Positions 17,696-25,835 of a stretch of 64,000 nucleotides of DNA are shown here, one piece after another. The DNA is from Cyclobacteriaceae bacterium (GTDB lineage: Bacteria; Bacteroidota; Bacteroidia; Cytophagales; Cyclobacteriaceae). Numbering within the stretch: the stretch's first letter is position 1; each line of letters starts with the position of its first letter. The position numbers and the translations under genes were made by a program. The notes below the pieces were generated by a model, which saw only the letters and a list, made by a program, of their open reading frames with translations, ran no database searches and had not been told where the DNA came from. The stretch is taken from assembly GCA_003565295.1 (NCBI GenBank), contig PXCO01000184.1:37140-101139 (forward strand). The letters are read 5' to 3'.

Positions 17696-18991
17696 ATGAT
17701 CCAGGCATTCGTGTATAAATTCGGCGGTGCATCTGTAAAAGATGCAGCATCCATAGAAAATGTGGCCAACATACTCAGCGAAAACTGGAAAAGGGGTCTT
17801 GTGGTCGTGGTCTCTGCCATGGGGGATACCACCGATCAGCTGGAAAAAATCATTCATCTTGCCCATACTAAACAACCTTATCATAAAAACCTGGACGAGC
17901 TAAAGGCGTTCCACTTAACCACCTGTGCATCCTTATTTCCCAATCAGCATGCGGTTTTTAGCCGGTTAGATAATGACTTTTCTAAACTACAAAAAGTACT
18001 TGAAAACCCTGGCTACCTTCAAGAGGGAGAAGCCTTTTTATATGATCAGGCCATAGGGTTTGGAGAATTGATATCCACCCGTATTCTTCAGGAATTTCTT
18101 TGCTTAAAGGGAAATTACTGTCTTTGGCAGGATGCACGGGAGCTAGTGGCCACAGATTCCAATCATAAAGCCGGAAAGGTGGATTGGGTACTGACCATGC
18201 AGCAGTGTAGGAAATTGCTGACACAACAATTAGAGAGTTACCCTGTAATCACCCAAGGCTTCATTGGAAGCGACTGGCTTAACCATACAGTAACCCTTGG
18301 CCGTGAAGGTTCGGACTTTACTGCCGCCATTCTAGCCGTTAGTCTTGGAGGAAAAAGTGTTACCATTTGGAAGGATGTCGCCGGAGTCCTCAATGGTGAC
18401 CCTGATTTGTTTCCCGAGGCGGTGAAGTTCGAATACCTGGATGTGGAGGAGGCGGCGGAGATGACTTATTTTGGGGCTAAGGTAATCCATCCCAAAACAG
18501 TAAAACCCCTGGCAAAGCATAAGATCCCACTCTATGTGAAGTCCTTCCTCGACCCGGGTTCGGCAGGAACGGTGATTGGCAGTTTTAAGGATGACCCCAG
18601 GATCCCCATCACTGTGATCAAAAAACACCAAATATTGCTCAGTTTCCGCATAAGAGACTTATCCAGGGTGGGAGGGTTCCATTTCGAGGAAATTTTTAAA
18701 TCCGCCAAAAAATTCAACTGGACCATCAACCTGCTCCAAGCCTCTGGTATTACCCTGCACGTGGCAATGGATGACACAACCGGTAATGCCATAGATCTGC
18801 CCAAAAGTCTGTTGGAGATTTTTGTGATCGATCAATCCACCCGTCTTTCGCTTGTAACAGTCAAGAATTATACTCAACGTCATGAGGAATTATACGGGCA
18901 GGAAAAAAATGGGATAAAGTTGATTCAAAAAAGCACAAATACCTTACAATTCCTGATGGAGAAGGTGCCTCTTTTGGCCTCAGGAGAGTAA
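17696..18991 (+). CDS. Aspartate kinase (monofunctional)
   Basis: It phosphorylates aspartate in the first step of lysine/threonine/methionine synthesis. The kinase domain covers about 1-290: YKFGGASVKD near the N-terminus, VVVVSAMGDTTDQL, TLGREGSDFTAAILA and VLNGDPDLFPEA…MTYFGAKVIHPKT. The C-terminal 130 residues or so would hold the regulatory ACT region, but they are poorly conserved (RVGGFHFEEIFKSAKKFNWTINLL). At 431 residues it is shorter than fused aspartokinase-homoserine dehydrogenases. Its last 12 bases overlap the convergent fructosamine-kinase gene. Confidence 0.93.
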   Translation: MIQAFVYKFGGASVKDAASIENVANILSENWKRGLVVVVSAMGDTTDQLEKIIHLAHTKQPYHKNLDELKAFHLTTCASLFPNQHAVFSRLDNDFSKLQKVLENPGYLQEGEAFLYDQAIGFGELISTRILQEFLCLKGNYCLWQDARELVATDSNHKAGKVDWVLTMQQCRKLLTQQLESYPVITQGFIGSDWLNHTVTLGREGSDFTAAILAVSLGGKSVTIWKDVAGVLNGDPDLFPEAVKFEYLDVEEAAEMTYFGAKVIHPKTVKPLAKHKIPLYVKSFLDPGSAGTVIGSFKDDPRIPITVIKKHQILLSFRIRDLSRVGGFHFEEIFKSAKKFNWTINLLQASGITLHVAMDDTTGNAIDLPKSLLEIFVIDQSTRLSLVTVKNYTQRHEELYGQEKNGIKLIQKSTNTLQFLMEKVPLLASGE

Positions 18992-19846
18992 CCGCTTTAC
19001 GGTTCGTTCCACTCCAGACAAATATCCTCTGCCAAATAGATTGACATGTACCAAAAGCGGATAGAGATTATACACGTCTACCCTTTCTTCAAAGCCCGGC
19101 TCAAGAGGAAATATCGAATGATAGGTTTGGTAAAAGCGATGGTCAAATCCACCAAAAAGCTTTGAAAAGGCCAAATCCATTTCCCTGTGTCCATAATAGA
19201 CTGCCGGGTCTATAATGGCTGGAAGGCCCTTTGGCCCTGTGATGACATTTCCCGCCCATAGGTCCCCATGAAGTAATGAGGGTTTTTCATTGGGAAAATA
19301 ACCGTTGAGCTTGGGATAAATTTCTCTGAACCTTGCCACAAACCTCTCATCCACCAACCCTTCGTACAATGCCCGCTGTAGCATGGGTTCCAGCCTTTTC
19401 TCTATGAAAAAACTTACCCAATCCGATCTCATCTCGTTGGATTGGGGCAGGATAGAAATATAATTGTCCACTTCCAAGCCAAAATGAGATTGAGTGGCCA
19501 TGTGCAATTCGGCCAGGCCTTCCCCAAGCACCTGGGAATATTCCGATACTGTCTTGCCACTCTTGATCCACTCCATCAGTAAAAAATTGCGATCCTCCAG
19601 TCTCCCTTCTGCAATAGCTTGGGGAACCAGTAATTGACAGTTGCTTCTCAGTAGATCCAGTCCCTCTTTTTCTCTTTTAAATAGGTCAGTAAAATCCTGA
19701 TGATTGGTTTTCAACAAGAACTCACCTTTTTCTGTGTTAAGGTATATGGCCTGGTTAATATTGCCTGCTGCGATCATTCGGTACTCGGCACATTCCAGTT
19801 CCCTTCCAAATACTTCCAAAAAAACCTGGTTAAAGAAAGCTTCCAT
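18980..19846 (-). CDS. Fructosamine-3-kinase-family protein (ketosamine kinase)
   Basis: A protein-kinase-like-fold sugar kinase that phosphorylates protein-bound ketosamines, usually ribulosamine or erythrulosamine in bacteria, so that they fall off (protein deglycation). Visible motifs are FLLKTNHQDFTDLFKREKEGL (ATP-binding Lys), LLMEWI (hinge), the catalytic loop HGDLWAGNV at about 192-200, and IDPAVYYGHREMDLAFSKLFGGF (DFG-like Asp region). At 288 residues it is full length. The phosphatase gene lies one base upstream, so the two form an operon. The pairing supports a deglycation role. Confidence 0.92.
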   Translation of the reverse strand: MEAFFNQVFLEVFGRELECAEYRMIAAGNINQAIYLNTEKGEFLLKTNHQDFTDLFKREKEGLDLLRSNCQLLVPQAIAEGRLEDRNFLLMEWIKSGKTVSEYSQVLGEGLAELHMATQSHFGLEVDNYISILPQSNEMRSDWVSFFIEKRLEPMLQRALYEGLVDERFVARFREIYPKLNGYFPNEKPSLLHGDLWAGNVITGPKGLPAIIDPAVYYGHREMDLAFSKLFGGFDHRFYQTYHSIFPLEPGFEERVDVYNLYPLLVHVNLFGRGYLSGVERTVKRLLS

Positions 19847-19847
19847 A

Positions 19848-20327
19848 TCAAAGCTTAAACTCTTTTTCCATCATTTTGATTAATCCGTCTATGGATTCGT
19901 CCAGGATTTCATAAACTTTTTCAAAGCCATCCTCCCCTCCATAGTAAGGGTCTGGGACGTCCAAAAAATCGGGATTATCTTGAAATTCCCGGATCAAAAA
20001 AAGTTGTCTTGGCTGTGTATTAAAGGCAGTTGCCATTTTTTTGATGTCCCTGCAGTTTGCCTGATCCATGGCGATAAATAAATCGAAGTCCTTAAAATCA
20101 CTTCGGTTAAGCTGCCTGCCCCTATGGTGAAGGGGAATAGCGTGTTTTTCTGCACAGGTCAAGGTACGCTCATCAGGAAGCTCCCCTATATGGTAATCAG
20201 AAGTTCCACAGCTGTCACAGCAAATTTTCTGCTTATAGTCCTTATGAAGTAACTTCTCTGCAAAAATTGCAGCCGCCAATGGGGACCTACAGATGTTTCC
20301 TAAACAAATAAACAATACTTTAATCAT
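19848..20327 (-). CDS. Low-molecular-weight protein-tyrosine-phosphatase family
   Basis: A 159-residue LMW-PTP with the catalytic loop C8-LGNIC-R14-S15, Cys13 as the second conserved loop residue, and the general-acid Asp at D126 in DVPDPYYGG. In bacteria such enzymes next to fructosamine-kinase homologues are known to act on low-molecular sugar phosphates such as ribulosamine-5-phosphate adducts, so a role in protein repair is as likely as tyrosine dephosphorylation. It is the first gene of the pair with the kinase. A TACTTTTG -7 box precedes it (20383-20390, minus strand). Confidence 0.92.
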   Translation of the reverse strand: MIKVLFICLGNICRSPLAAAIFAEKLLHKDYKQKICCDSCGTSDYHIGELPDERTLTCAEKHAIPLHHRGRQLNRSDFKDFDLFIAMDQANCRDIKKMATAFNTQPRQLFLIREFQDNPDFLDVPDPYYGGEDGFEKVYEILDESIDGLIKMMEKEFKL

Positions 20328-20382
20328 GGGACTGCCTGTTTAAGGGCCTGATAATCTGTTAAGATGGGCTAGATTAGGGGCA

Positions 20383-20390
20383 CAAAAGTA
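20383..20390 (-). promoter_or_regulatory. Putative -7 box (TACTTTTG) for the phosphatase/fructosamine-kinase unit
   Basis: It is an exact TAnnTTTG match on the minus strand, about 55 bases upstream of the ATG, facing the perR-like promoter. No clear -33 is present. Confidence 0.4.
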
Positions 20391-20411
20391 CTTATTATAT
20401 TCAGGGAAACC

Positions 20412-20442
20412 TTGGGTTACCACCATTTTTTTCCTACCTTTG
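20412..20442 (+). promoter_or_regulatory. Bacteroidota-type promoter for the perR-like gene
   Basis: TTG (20412-20414), a 20-base spacer and TACCTTTG (20435-20442) match the -33/-7 consensus. It is 38 bases upstream of the ATG and would also drive the downstream peroxiredoxin, since no other promoter is seen before that gene. Confidence 0.65.
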
Positions 20443-20480
20443 CGCACTAATTCTCAAACAGGAATAATTCTTATCTGATA

Positions 20481-20894
20481 ATGATTGCAGAAACGGCAAG
20501 AGAAAAGATTACCGAAAGCGGGCTGAAGTTCACCCATCAAAGGATGGTGGTTTACAATGCCCTCCAAGTTTCTGCGGATCATCCCACGGCGGAAATGGTC
20601 TTCGCCAAGGTGAAGGAAGCCAATCCATCCATTTCCCTAGGTACGGTTTACAAAACGTTGGAAAATTTCGTGAAAGCGGGTTTACTACAGAAATTCACAG
20701 ATGATTCCGGGGTCATGAGGTTTGACCCCATGCTGGAAACCCACAGTCACCTTTATTGCACTGCCACACAACAGATCAAGGATTATAAAAACCCTGAATT
20801 GGAGCTTCTTTTAAAAAAATACCTGCAAGCGAACCAAATTGAGGACTTTGAAGTTGAAGAAGTATCATTGGTAATCAAGGGAAAAACGAAATAA
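20481..20894 (+). CDS. Fur-family transcriptional regulator, PerR-like peroxide sensor
   Basis: A 137-residue Fur-family repressor. A winged-helix DNA-binding domain (LKFTHQRMVVYNALQ…SLGTVYKTLENFVKAGLLQKF) is followed by a dimerisation domain. The regulatory metal ligands of PerR can be placed: H34, D82, H88, H90 and D101 (ADHPTAEM, RFDPMLETHSH, KDY). The His/Asp set and the adjacent peroxiredoxin point to PerR rather than Fur. Oddly, the structural-zinc CxxC pairs of Bacillus PerR are missing: C93 is the only Cys. The metal site itself appears intact. It lies 49 bases upstream of the peroxiredoxin gene, in the same direction. Confidence 0.85.
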   Translation: MIAETAREKITESGLKFTHQRMVVYNALQVSADHPTAEMVFAKVKEANPSISLGTVYKTLENFVKAGLLQKFTDDSGVMRFDPMLETHSHLYCTATQQIKDYKNPELELLLKKYLQANQIEDFEVEEVSLVIKGKTK

Positions 20895-20943
20895 ATTTCT
20901 TAATTATATTATATTTTATCCGTAAACTTTAAAAAAATAATTT

Positions 20944-21576
20944 ATGTCATTAGTAGGAAAAAAAGCACCTTTATTCAATGCCCCGGCTGTGATAGACGGA
21001 GAGGAGATTGTGGAAAATTTTTCTTTGGAGCAGTACCTGGGAAATAAAGATGTGGTTCTATTTTTCTATCCAAAAGATTTCACCTTCGTGTGCCCAACGG
21101 AAATCATCGCCTTCCAAGAGAAGTTGGAGGAGTTTGAGAAGAGAGGCGTAGCGGTGATAGGAGCTTCCTGCGATACTGAGGAGTCTCACCTTGCCTGGTT
21201 GGCAACCCCAAGAGACAACGGTGGAATCGAGGGAGTGACTTATCCCATCATTGCTGACCCGGTGAAGACCATCGCCCACAATTATGGCGTACTTGCCGGT
21301 GATTGGAATTACAACGAAGACGGCGAACTTACCTATGAAGGCCTTCCTGTTGCCTACAGGGCTACCTTCTTGATCGACAAAGAAGGCGTGGTTAGGCATG
21401 AAACTGTGAATGACCTTCCCTTAGGAAGAAATATCGACGAAATGTTGAGACTTATTGATGCCTTGAGGCATGTAGAAAAATTCGGCGAGGTTTGTCCTGC
21501 CAACTGGGAAGAAGGCAAAGAAGCAATGGCCGCCACTAAGGAAGGGGTTTCTACTTACCTTGCCAATCAGAAATAA
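20944..21576 (+). CDS. 2-Cys peroxiredoxin (AhpC/Prx1 type)
   Basis: This enzyme reduces hydrogen peroxide and organic hydroperoxides. The peroxidatic Cys is C50 in FVCPTEI and the resolving Cys is C184 in GEVCPANW, so it is a typical dimeric 2-Cys enzyme of 210 residues. The segment KEGVVRHETVNDLPLGRN is typical of Prx1/AhpC. The reductant (AhpF or thioredoxin) is not in the window. It is the second gene after the PerR-like regulator and ends in a strong terminator, so PerR derepression on peroxide stress is likely (inference from context). Confidence 0.94.
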   Translation: MSLVGKKAPLFNAPAVIDGEEIVENFSLEQYLGNKDVVLFFYPKDFTFVCPTEIIAFQEKLEEFEKRGVAVIGASCDTEESHLAWLATPRDNGGIEGVTYPIIADPVKTIAHNYGVLAGDWNYNEDGELTYEGLPVAYRATFLIDKEGVVRHETVNDLPLGRNIDEMLRLIDALRHVEKFGEVCPANWEEGKEAMAATKEGVSTYLANQK

Positions 21577-21599
21577 TCATTAACACTTCAAAATTAAGG

Positions 21600-21626
21600 C
21601 CCCGCCCTGACAGGTGGGGTTTTTTT
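21600..21626 (+). terminator. Terminator of the peroxiredoxin gene
   Basis: CCCCGCC and GGTGGGG form a 7-bp stem with one G-T pair and a six-base loop. Seven T follow. It lies 23 bases after the stop. Confidence 0.85.
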
Positions 21627-22416
21627 ATGGGCTTTGAAAAAACCGGGCAAAGATGGAATCAATTTGAAAAGTCGTAACCCCATTATCCTTCAAAATCGAT
21701 ATCTTTTTTTCAGCTTCTCCTATGGGGTTGTGCTTATCAAAATGAAAACTGTTGACGGCTGCCACCACCATAATACCATGGGCTTCAGCCCAGGTCAAAT
21801 CCTCCCTGCTTATCATCCTGTCAAATAAGTAATAGTGGCCTGGATCAAATTCCGGATCCAACCTATAACTTTCTAATTGTTCCCTGGTGCTACTCAATTT
21901 AACTTTTCCGGTAAAAAAATCCTTCGAGGCGGAAGTCCCAATCATGATGGCGTTTTCCTTTAACTGATATTGGGTCAGAAGATCCATAAGACCTAAAAAT
22001 GCCTTTTCCTCATATCCAGAAATTTTATTATCAATCATCACTTCTATTCTCCCTTCGCACCTTCTCAAAAGCTCTTCCACGGTACAGACTTTATAGCCAT
22101 TTTGCCCTTCAAGCACCGCGATTTCCTGCCACTCCAACTCCCGAATGGTCTTATCCACCCCAAAGGTATTGCGAAAGTGGGCGTCATGGTGAGCTATCAA
22201 AACACCGTCTTTGGTAAGTCTCATGTCTATCTCTACCCGGTGATATCCCTGCTCGATAGCCGCCTCTAAAGCCTCATGGCTATTTTCCATGGCTTCCGGG
22301 CTCACCACGCCTCCCCTATGTGCGATTAGTTGGTATTCATTTGAAAGCTGGGCAAATCCGCTATTGCCGAGGGTGCAGAAAAGGGCAATTGTAAAAAATA
22401 TCCACAAACGACTCAT
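21625..22416 (-). CDS. Glycerophosphodiester phosphodiesterase family protein, exported
   Basis: A GDPD-fold TIM-barrel phosphodiesterase that splits glycerophosphodiesters into glycerol-3-phosphate and an alcohol. A signal peptide covers about 1-22 (MSRLWIFFTIALFCTLGNSGFAQ). The catalytic set is visible: H33-R34 (AHRGG), E62 and D64 (VEIDMRLTKDG) and H77 (HHDAHF). At 263 residues it is normal. Its ATG overlaps the stop of the TIGR04282 gene by four bases (ATGA), so the two are coupled. The exact headgroup is unknown. Confidence 0.9.
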   Translation of the reverse strand: MSRLWIFFTIALFCTLGNSGFAQLSNEYQLIAHRGGVVSPEAMENSHEALEAAIEQGYHRVEIDMRLTKDGVLIAHHDAHFRNTFGVDKTIRELEWQEIAVLEGQNGYKVCTVEELLRRCEGRIEVMIDNKISGYEEKAFLGLMDLLTQYQLKENAIMIGTSASKDFFTGKVKLSSTREQLESYRLDPEFDPGHYYLFDRMISREDLTWAEAHGIMVVAAVNSFHFDKHNPIGEAEKKISILKDNGVTTFQIDSIFARFFQSP

Positions 22417-23024
22417 GACTTAATGATTAATCTGTCCTGAAAATACCTCAAATCTTCCAGATTATCCAGGTCCCTGAGTGTTGGGAGCAGGTAATAAGAT
22501 AGTTTTTCATGGGTGATTTTTTCTATGGTCTTCTGAAGAACCACATTGGTACTCCATTTTATCTGATCAAAAAGCATGGGGTGCTTTTTTTTCATGCCAA
22601 TGAGGTAATATCCCCCGTCAAAGGCCGGCCCCAACACCACGTCGTTTTTCTCCAATGCTGAAAAAGCCATCATCAAAATCTCTTGAGAAATCTCCGGACA
22701 ATCGGTCCCTATAAGTAGGACCTTTTCATTTTTCCCTTGTAAAACCTCTTCAAAAGCCTTGCTCATGCGTTCCCCTAAATCCTTTCCATCTTGGATCCTA
22801 TAGTGGTAATTCTTTCTTTGGTCGTCCTTTTCCGGAATATTTCCGTCTCTATAGACAAAAATACTTGCCTTAAAATTCTGTAAGACCGAATGGGTTATGG
22901 AGAGTAGGTTACTATATACTTTCACTGCATTTTCCTGGCCTATATCCTTGGCCAACCTGGTTTTCACCAATCCTGGCACAGGTTCTTTTTCAAATACAAT
23001 TACCGCATCCTTCATTGGCCTCAA
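22413..23024 (-). CDS. TIGR04282-family nucleotidyl/glycosyltransferase-like protein (DUF2064)
   Basis: A 203-residue GT-A-fold protein. The visible family features are VFEKEPVPGLVKTRLAKDIG near the N-terminus, LLIGTDCPEIS in the middle and VVLGPAFDGGYYLIGMKK. TIGR04282 is named for an arsenosugar-biosynthesis association, and related proteins are found beside glycosyltransferases and lipid enzymes. The actual reaction is unproven. It is the first gene of a pair with the GDPD enzyme. Neither arsenic genes nor other arsenosugar genes are nearby. Confidence 0.85.
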   Translation of the reverse strand: MRPMKDAVIVFEKEPVPGLVKTRLAKDIGQENAVKVYSNLLSITHSVLQNFKASIFVYRDGNIPEKDDQRKNYHYRIQDGKDLGERMSKAFEEVLQGKNEKVLLIGTDCPEISQEILMMAFSALEKNDVVLGPAFDGGYYLIGMKKKHPMLFDQIKWSTNVVLQKTIEKITHEKLSYYLLPTLRDLDNLEDLRYFQDRLIIKS

Positions 23025-23047
23025 ATATACCCATACAAAAAAAGAAA

Positions 23048-23062
23048 AGGCCCTTAGGGCCT
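23048..23062 (-). terminator. Terminator of the DUF4890-like gene
   Basis: AGGCCC-TAA-GGGCCT is a perfect 6-bp stem. On the minus strand it is followed by TTTTCTTTTTTT. It lies about 11 bases past the stop of the DUF4890-like gene. Confidence 0.75.
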
Positions 23063-23073
23063 AATTTAAGATT

Positions 23074-23502
23074 TTATTTCCGTGAATTATCACCGCGCCT
23101 GCCTTGTCTGGGGCCAGCTTCATTACCTCCCCTAGGGCCTTTACCCCTTCTCTGCTGCATCTTTTCGCGGTTTTCTTTTCGCTTTTCCTCCCAGGCTTTC
23201 TGCTGCTCGGGGGTCAGTATATTTTCCATTTTGGAATGTAATTCTGCCCGGTTCGCTTTCATGGCCTCCATTCTTGCCTTTCTCTCGGCCTCTCTTCCCT
23301 TGGCCTGTTCCAAATGCAGGGCATAAACCTCCGATTTCTGATTCTCACTAAGGTCTAGCTGTTCGGCCAGCCGTTGGGAAACCCGCTCGGCCATTTTCTC
23401 GGGGCTGCGCTCTGCACCTCTTCTAGTTCTGTTGTCATCTTGTGCCCATCCCTGAAAGCCGGATACCAATACCATCGCGATTACTACTGCTAACTTTTTC
23501 AT
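23074..23502 (-). CDS. DUF4890-like periplasmic protein (Spy/CpxP-type pattern)
   Basis: A 142-residue exported protein with a signal peptide (LAVVIAMVLVSGFQGWAQ) followed by a highly charged, entirely helical region. There are two LTXXQ-like segments typical of the Spy/CpxP/DUF4890 group: LAEQLDLSENQKSEVYAL and MENILTPEQQKAWEEK. The C-terminus is Arg/Gly-rich (RRGKGPRGGNEAGPRQGRRG). Such proteins act as periplasmic chaperones or stress-linked factors in other bacteria; here this is by analogy. It is a single gene with its own terminator. Confidence 0.78.
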   Translation of the reverse strand: MKKLAVVIAMVLVSGFQGWAQDDNRTRRGAERSPEKMAERVSQRLAEQLDLSENQKSEVYALHLEQAKGREAERKARMEAMKANRAELHSKMENILTPEQQKAWEEKRKENREKMQQRRGKGPRGGNEAGPRQGRRGDNSRK

Positions 23503-23589
23503 GATTATCTAGTTTTAGTTTTCATGAGGTTAGACCTTAGCGGTGCCCTGCCGTTTAATCCCCATATCATAATTATTTGTTAAAGAACC

Positions 23590-24924
23590 TTAATTTTTGT
23601 CCTCTACCAATTTGTCCCTATCCCTGGGTTTTACGTAGCTTGGGCGGATCAAAAGTCTTAATGCCGGGTCAAAAGATAGGTAGTTCCAGGCCCAATCCAG
23701 GAAAATAAACAGCCTGTTTTTTACTCCTACGATGGCCATTAAATGCACAAAAAGCCATGTCAGCCAGGCCAACACTCCCTGAAACCGGATAAAAGGCAAG
23801 TCCACTACTGCGAGTTTCTTCCCTACTGTGGCCATGGAACCCAGGTCTTTATACTTGAAGGCTTTTAGTGGTTTACCCCTTAGCATATTTTTGAGATTTA
23901 CTGCCAATGTATTGGCCTGTTGTAGCGCCACCTGTGCCACTTGAGGGTGGCCATTTGGATAAGCTTCATCCTGCATCAAGCAAATGTCACCCAAGGCATA
24001 AATGGCCTCAGAATCTTTGATGCGATTATATTGATCCACCAAATACCTCCCACTTTTGGATAGGCTCCCTGCATTAATACCCCCGATTTTGTTGGGCGTA
24101 ATACCTGCCGCCCACAATACGGTTTGAGTATAGATCTGTTCCCCTCCCTTTATTCTCACTAGCTTTCCGTCAAAATCCTCCACGGCAGCACCTAGTTTCA
24201 CTTGCACACCTAATTTCTCCAAATATAGCTTTGCCTTCTTAGATGAGATTTCAGACATCCCGGATAGGAGCTGGTCTCCCATTTCTACCAAAACCACTTT
24301 CATATTGGCAAAATCAAGCTGGGGGTAATCTTTAGGCAAGACCCTGTTTCGCAATTCGGCCATGGCACCGGCAAGTTCCACACCGGTGGGACCACCACCC
24401 ACAATCACTACATTCAGTAGGGATTTCAGTGCCTCCTCATCTTCAATATTGATTGCCCTTTCGTAATTGGATATTATCTTATTTCTGATGAAGAGTGCCT
24501 CTGATACACTTTTCATTGGGATACTATGTTCCATGATATTGTTAAGACCAAAATAATTGGTATTGGCTCCCATGGCCAGTACCAGGTAATCATAGTCCAG
24601 GTATCCAATATTCGTATATACCCTTTTTCCCAACTGGTCTATTTCCTTTGCCTCAGCCATCCTAAAAGTAATATTAGGTGTGTCGTGGAATACCCTTCGT
24701 AAAGGAAAGGAGATCGCACTGGGCTGCAATCCTGCTGTGGCCACCTGATAAAATAGTGGTTGAAATTGATGATAATTGTTTTTATCCAGCAAAACCACAT
24801 TATAGGAGGATCCTTTTAACTTCCTGGCCAGCCTCAGACCAGCAAAACCTCCGCCTATGATAACCACACGCTTATAGCTAGGTGAAGGAAGATTGGGAAT
24901 TGGGTGCTGGGAGATGCTTTGCAT
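23590..24924 (-). CDS. ndh: Type II NADH:quinone oxidoreductase
   Basis: A non-proton-pumping NADH dehydrogenase that passes electrons to menaquinone. The first dinucleotide-binding motif VVIIGGGFAG is at about 20-29 (FAD), and the second, VVIVGGGPTGVELAGAM, at around 175 (NADH). NYHQFQPLFYQVATAGL near the N-terminus, LWAAGITPNKI and YALGDICLMQ are typical of NDH-2. The C-terminal hydrophobic stretch WLTWLFVHLMAIVGVKN anchors it to the membrane. At 444 residues it is full length. It stands alone. Confidence 0.92.
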   Translation of the reverse strand: MQSISQHPIPNLPSPSYKRVVIIGGGFAGLRLARKLKGSSYNVVLLDKNNYHQFQPLFYQVATAGLQPSAISFPLRRVFHDTPNITFRMAEAKEIDQLGKRVYTNIGYLDYDYLVLAMGANTNYFGLNNIMEHSIPMKSVSEALFIRNKIISNYERAINIEDEEALKSLLNVVIVGGGPTGVELAGAMAELRNRVLPKDYPQLDFANMKVVLVEMGDQLLSGMSEISSKKAKLYLEKLGVQVKLGAAVEDFDGKLVRIKGGEQIYTQTVLWAAGITPNKIGGINAGSLSKSGRYLVDQYNRIKDSEAIYALGDICLMQDEAYPNGHPQVAQVALQQANTLAVNLKNMLRGKPLKAFKYKDLGSMATVGKKLAVVDLPFIRFQGVLAWLTWLFVHLMAIVGVKNRLFIFLDWAWNYLSFDPALRLLIRPSYVKPRDRDKLVEDKN

Positions 24925-25191
24925 GGCCTTTTATTTATTACCACAATTAAAATGAAATTTCTGTGAATTACTCAAATTATCTACTATTAATGGCTTCAAT
25001 CCGTTCATCTTTAGTGATTTTCTATGAACGGCTTTTGAGTTCCCGAACAATCAAAGTGAGGATTAAAAAAAAATTAAGGGCAAAAAGTAAACCAAAACAA
25101 TGAACCCTTAACAAAATCATGAAAATATAAAAGCCAGAAAAGTCGTTTAATCACCCGATGTAAAAGTAGGATAGATTTGGAATAAAAAAAA
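24925..25191. other. Intergenic stretch between ndh and lutC
   Basis: About 270 AT-rich bases between the lutC terminator hairpin and ndh. Only the hairpin annotated next is evident, and no ORF or promoter of clear form is seen. Confidence 0.4.
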
Positions 25192-25209
25192 TACCCCGAT
25201 CGGGGTATT
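25192..25209. terminator. Terminator at the end of lutABC
   Basis: TACCCCGATCGGGGTA is a perfect palindrome flanked by runs of A and T. It can act on both strands; on the minus strand it lies 39 bases after the lutC stop. Confidence 0.75.
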
Positions 25210-25247
25210 TTTTAATAAATATCGAAGAAAAGTAATGGTAAAAGCCG

Positions 25248-25835
25248 CTATAAGTCTAGAATGAACACCGTCATACTCCTGGGTCCATGGGCACCTATCA
25301 CCAAGGATTGCTCAATATCTGCTGTTTTGGAAGGGCCTGCAATGAAAACCCCATAATCAGATGCTGCAACATCAATTTTCCGGTACGCTTCGTGCATATC
25401 CGGCAGCAAATTTTTTGATTCCAAAACAACCACTAAATGCTGCGCGATAAAGGGAAGTGCCCTATGGGCTAATTTCTCCTCGGGCATCCAAATAGCCGCA
25501 TTCTCCGCGACACCGTAAGTGCCTTCTAAAATAGCCAATTCCACTTTTTCAAGGTCATGGGGATCCAATATACTAGCTATGTCCAGATTCCCATTCAGGT
25601 CGGGCGATAGGGAGACGGTTTGCTTATCGAGATCAAATTTCGACTTTAAATAGCTTTCAATTTCTTCCCAACTTTTCACTACAATAGTAGTCCCTCCATT
25701 GAGCGCAGAGGATGCTGAAAATTGTTCTAACCATTCTTTGCGTTCCCCTGACCCAAAAGAAAGCAGTTCAGGCAAGGTATTCTTGGGGGGTTTATTCTTT
25801 GCTATTTTGTCCAGCATTTCATTTTTGCTGCTCAT
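25248..25835 (-). CDS. lutC: Lactate utilisation protein C (LUD domain)
   Basis: A 195-residue LUD-domain protein, the third subunit of the LutABC L-lactate dehydrogenase system. It holds the LUD pattern: TTIVVKSWEEIESYLKS, VAENAAIWMPEEKLAHRALPFIAQHLVVVLE, and the C-terminal GVFIAGPSKTADIEQSLVIGAHGPRSMTVFILD with the conserved GPS.TADIE and GAHGP motifs. It overlaps the lutB stop by four bases. It is the last gene of the operon. Confidence 0.93.
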   Translation of the reverse strand: MSSKNEMLDKIAKNKPPKNTLPELLSFGSGERKEWLEQFSASSALNGGTTIVVKSWEEIESYLKSKFDLDKQTVSLSPDLNGNLDIASILDPHDLEKVELAILEGTYGVAENAAIWMPEEKLAHRALPFIAQHLVVVLESKNLLPDMHEAYRKIDVAASDYGVFIAGPSKTADIEQSLVIGAHGPRSMTVFILDL

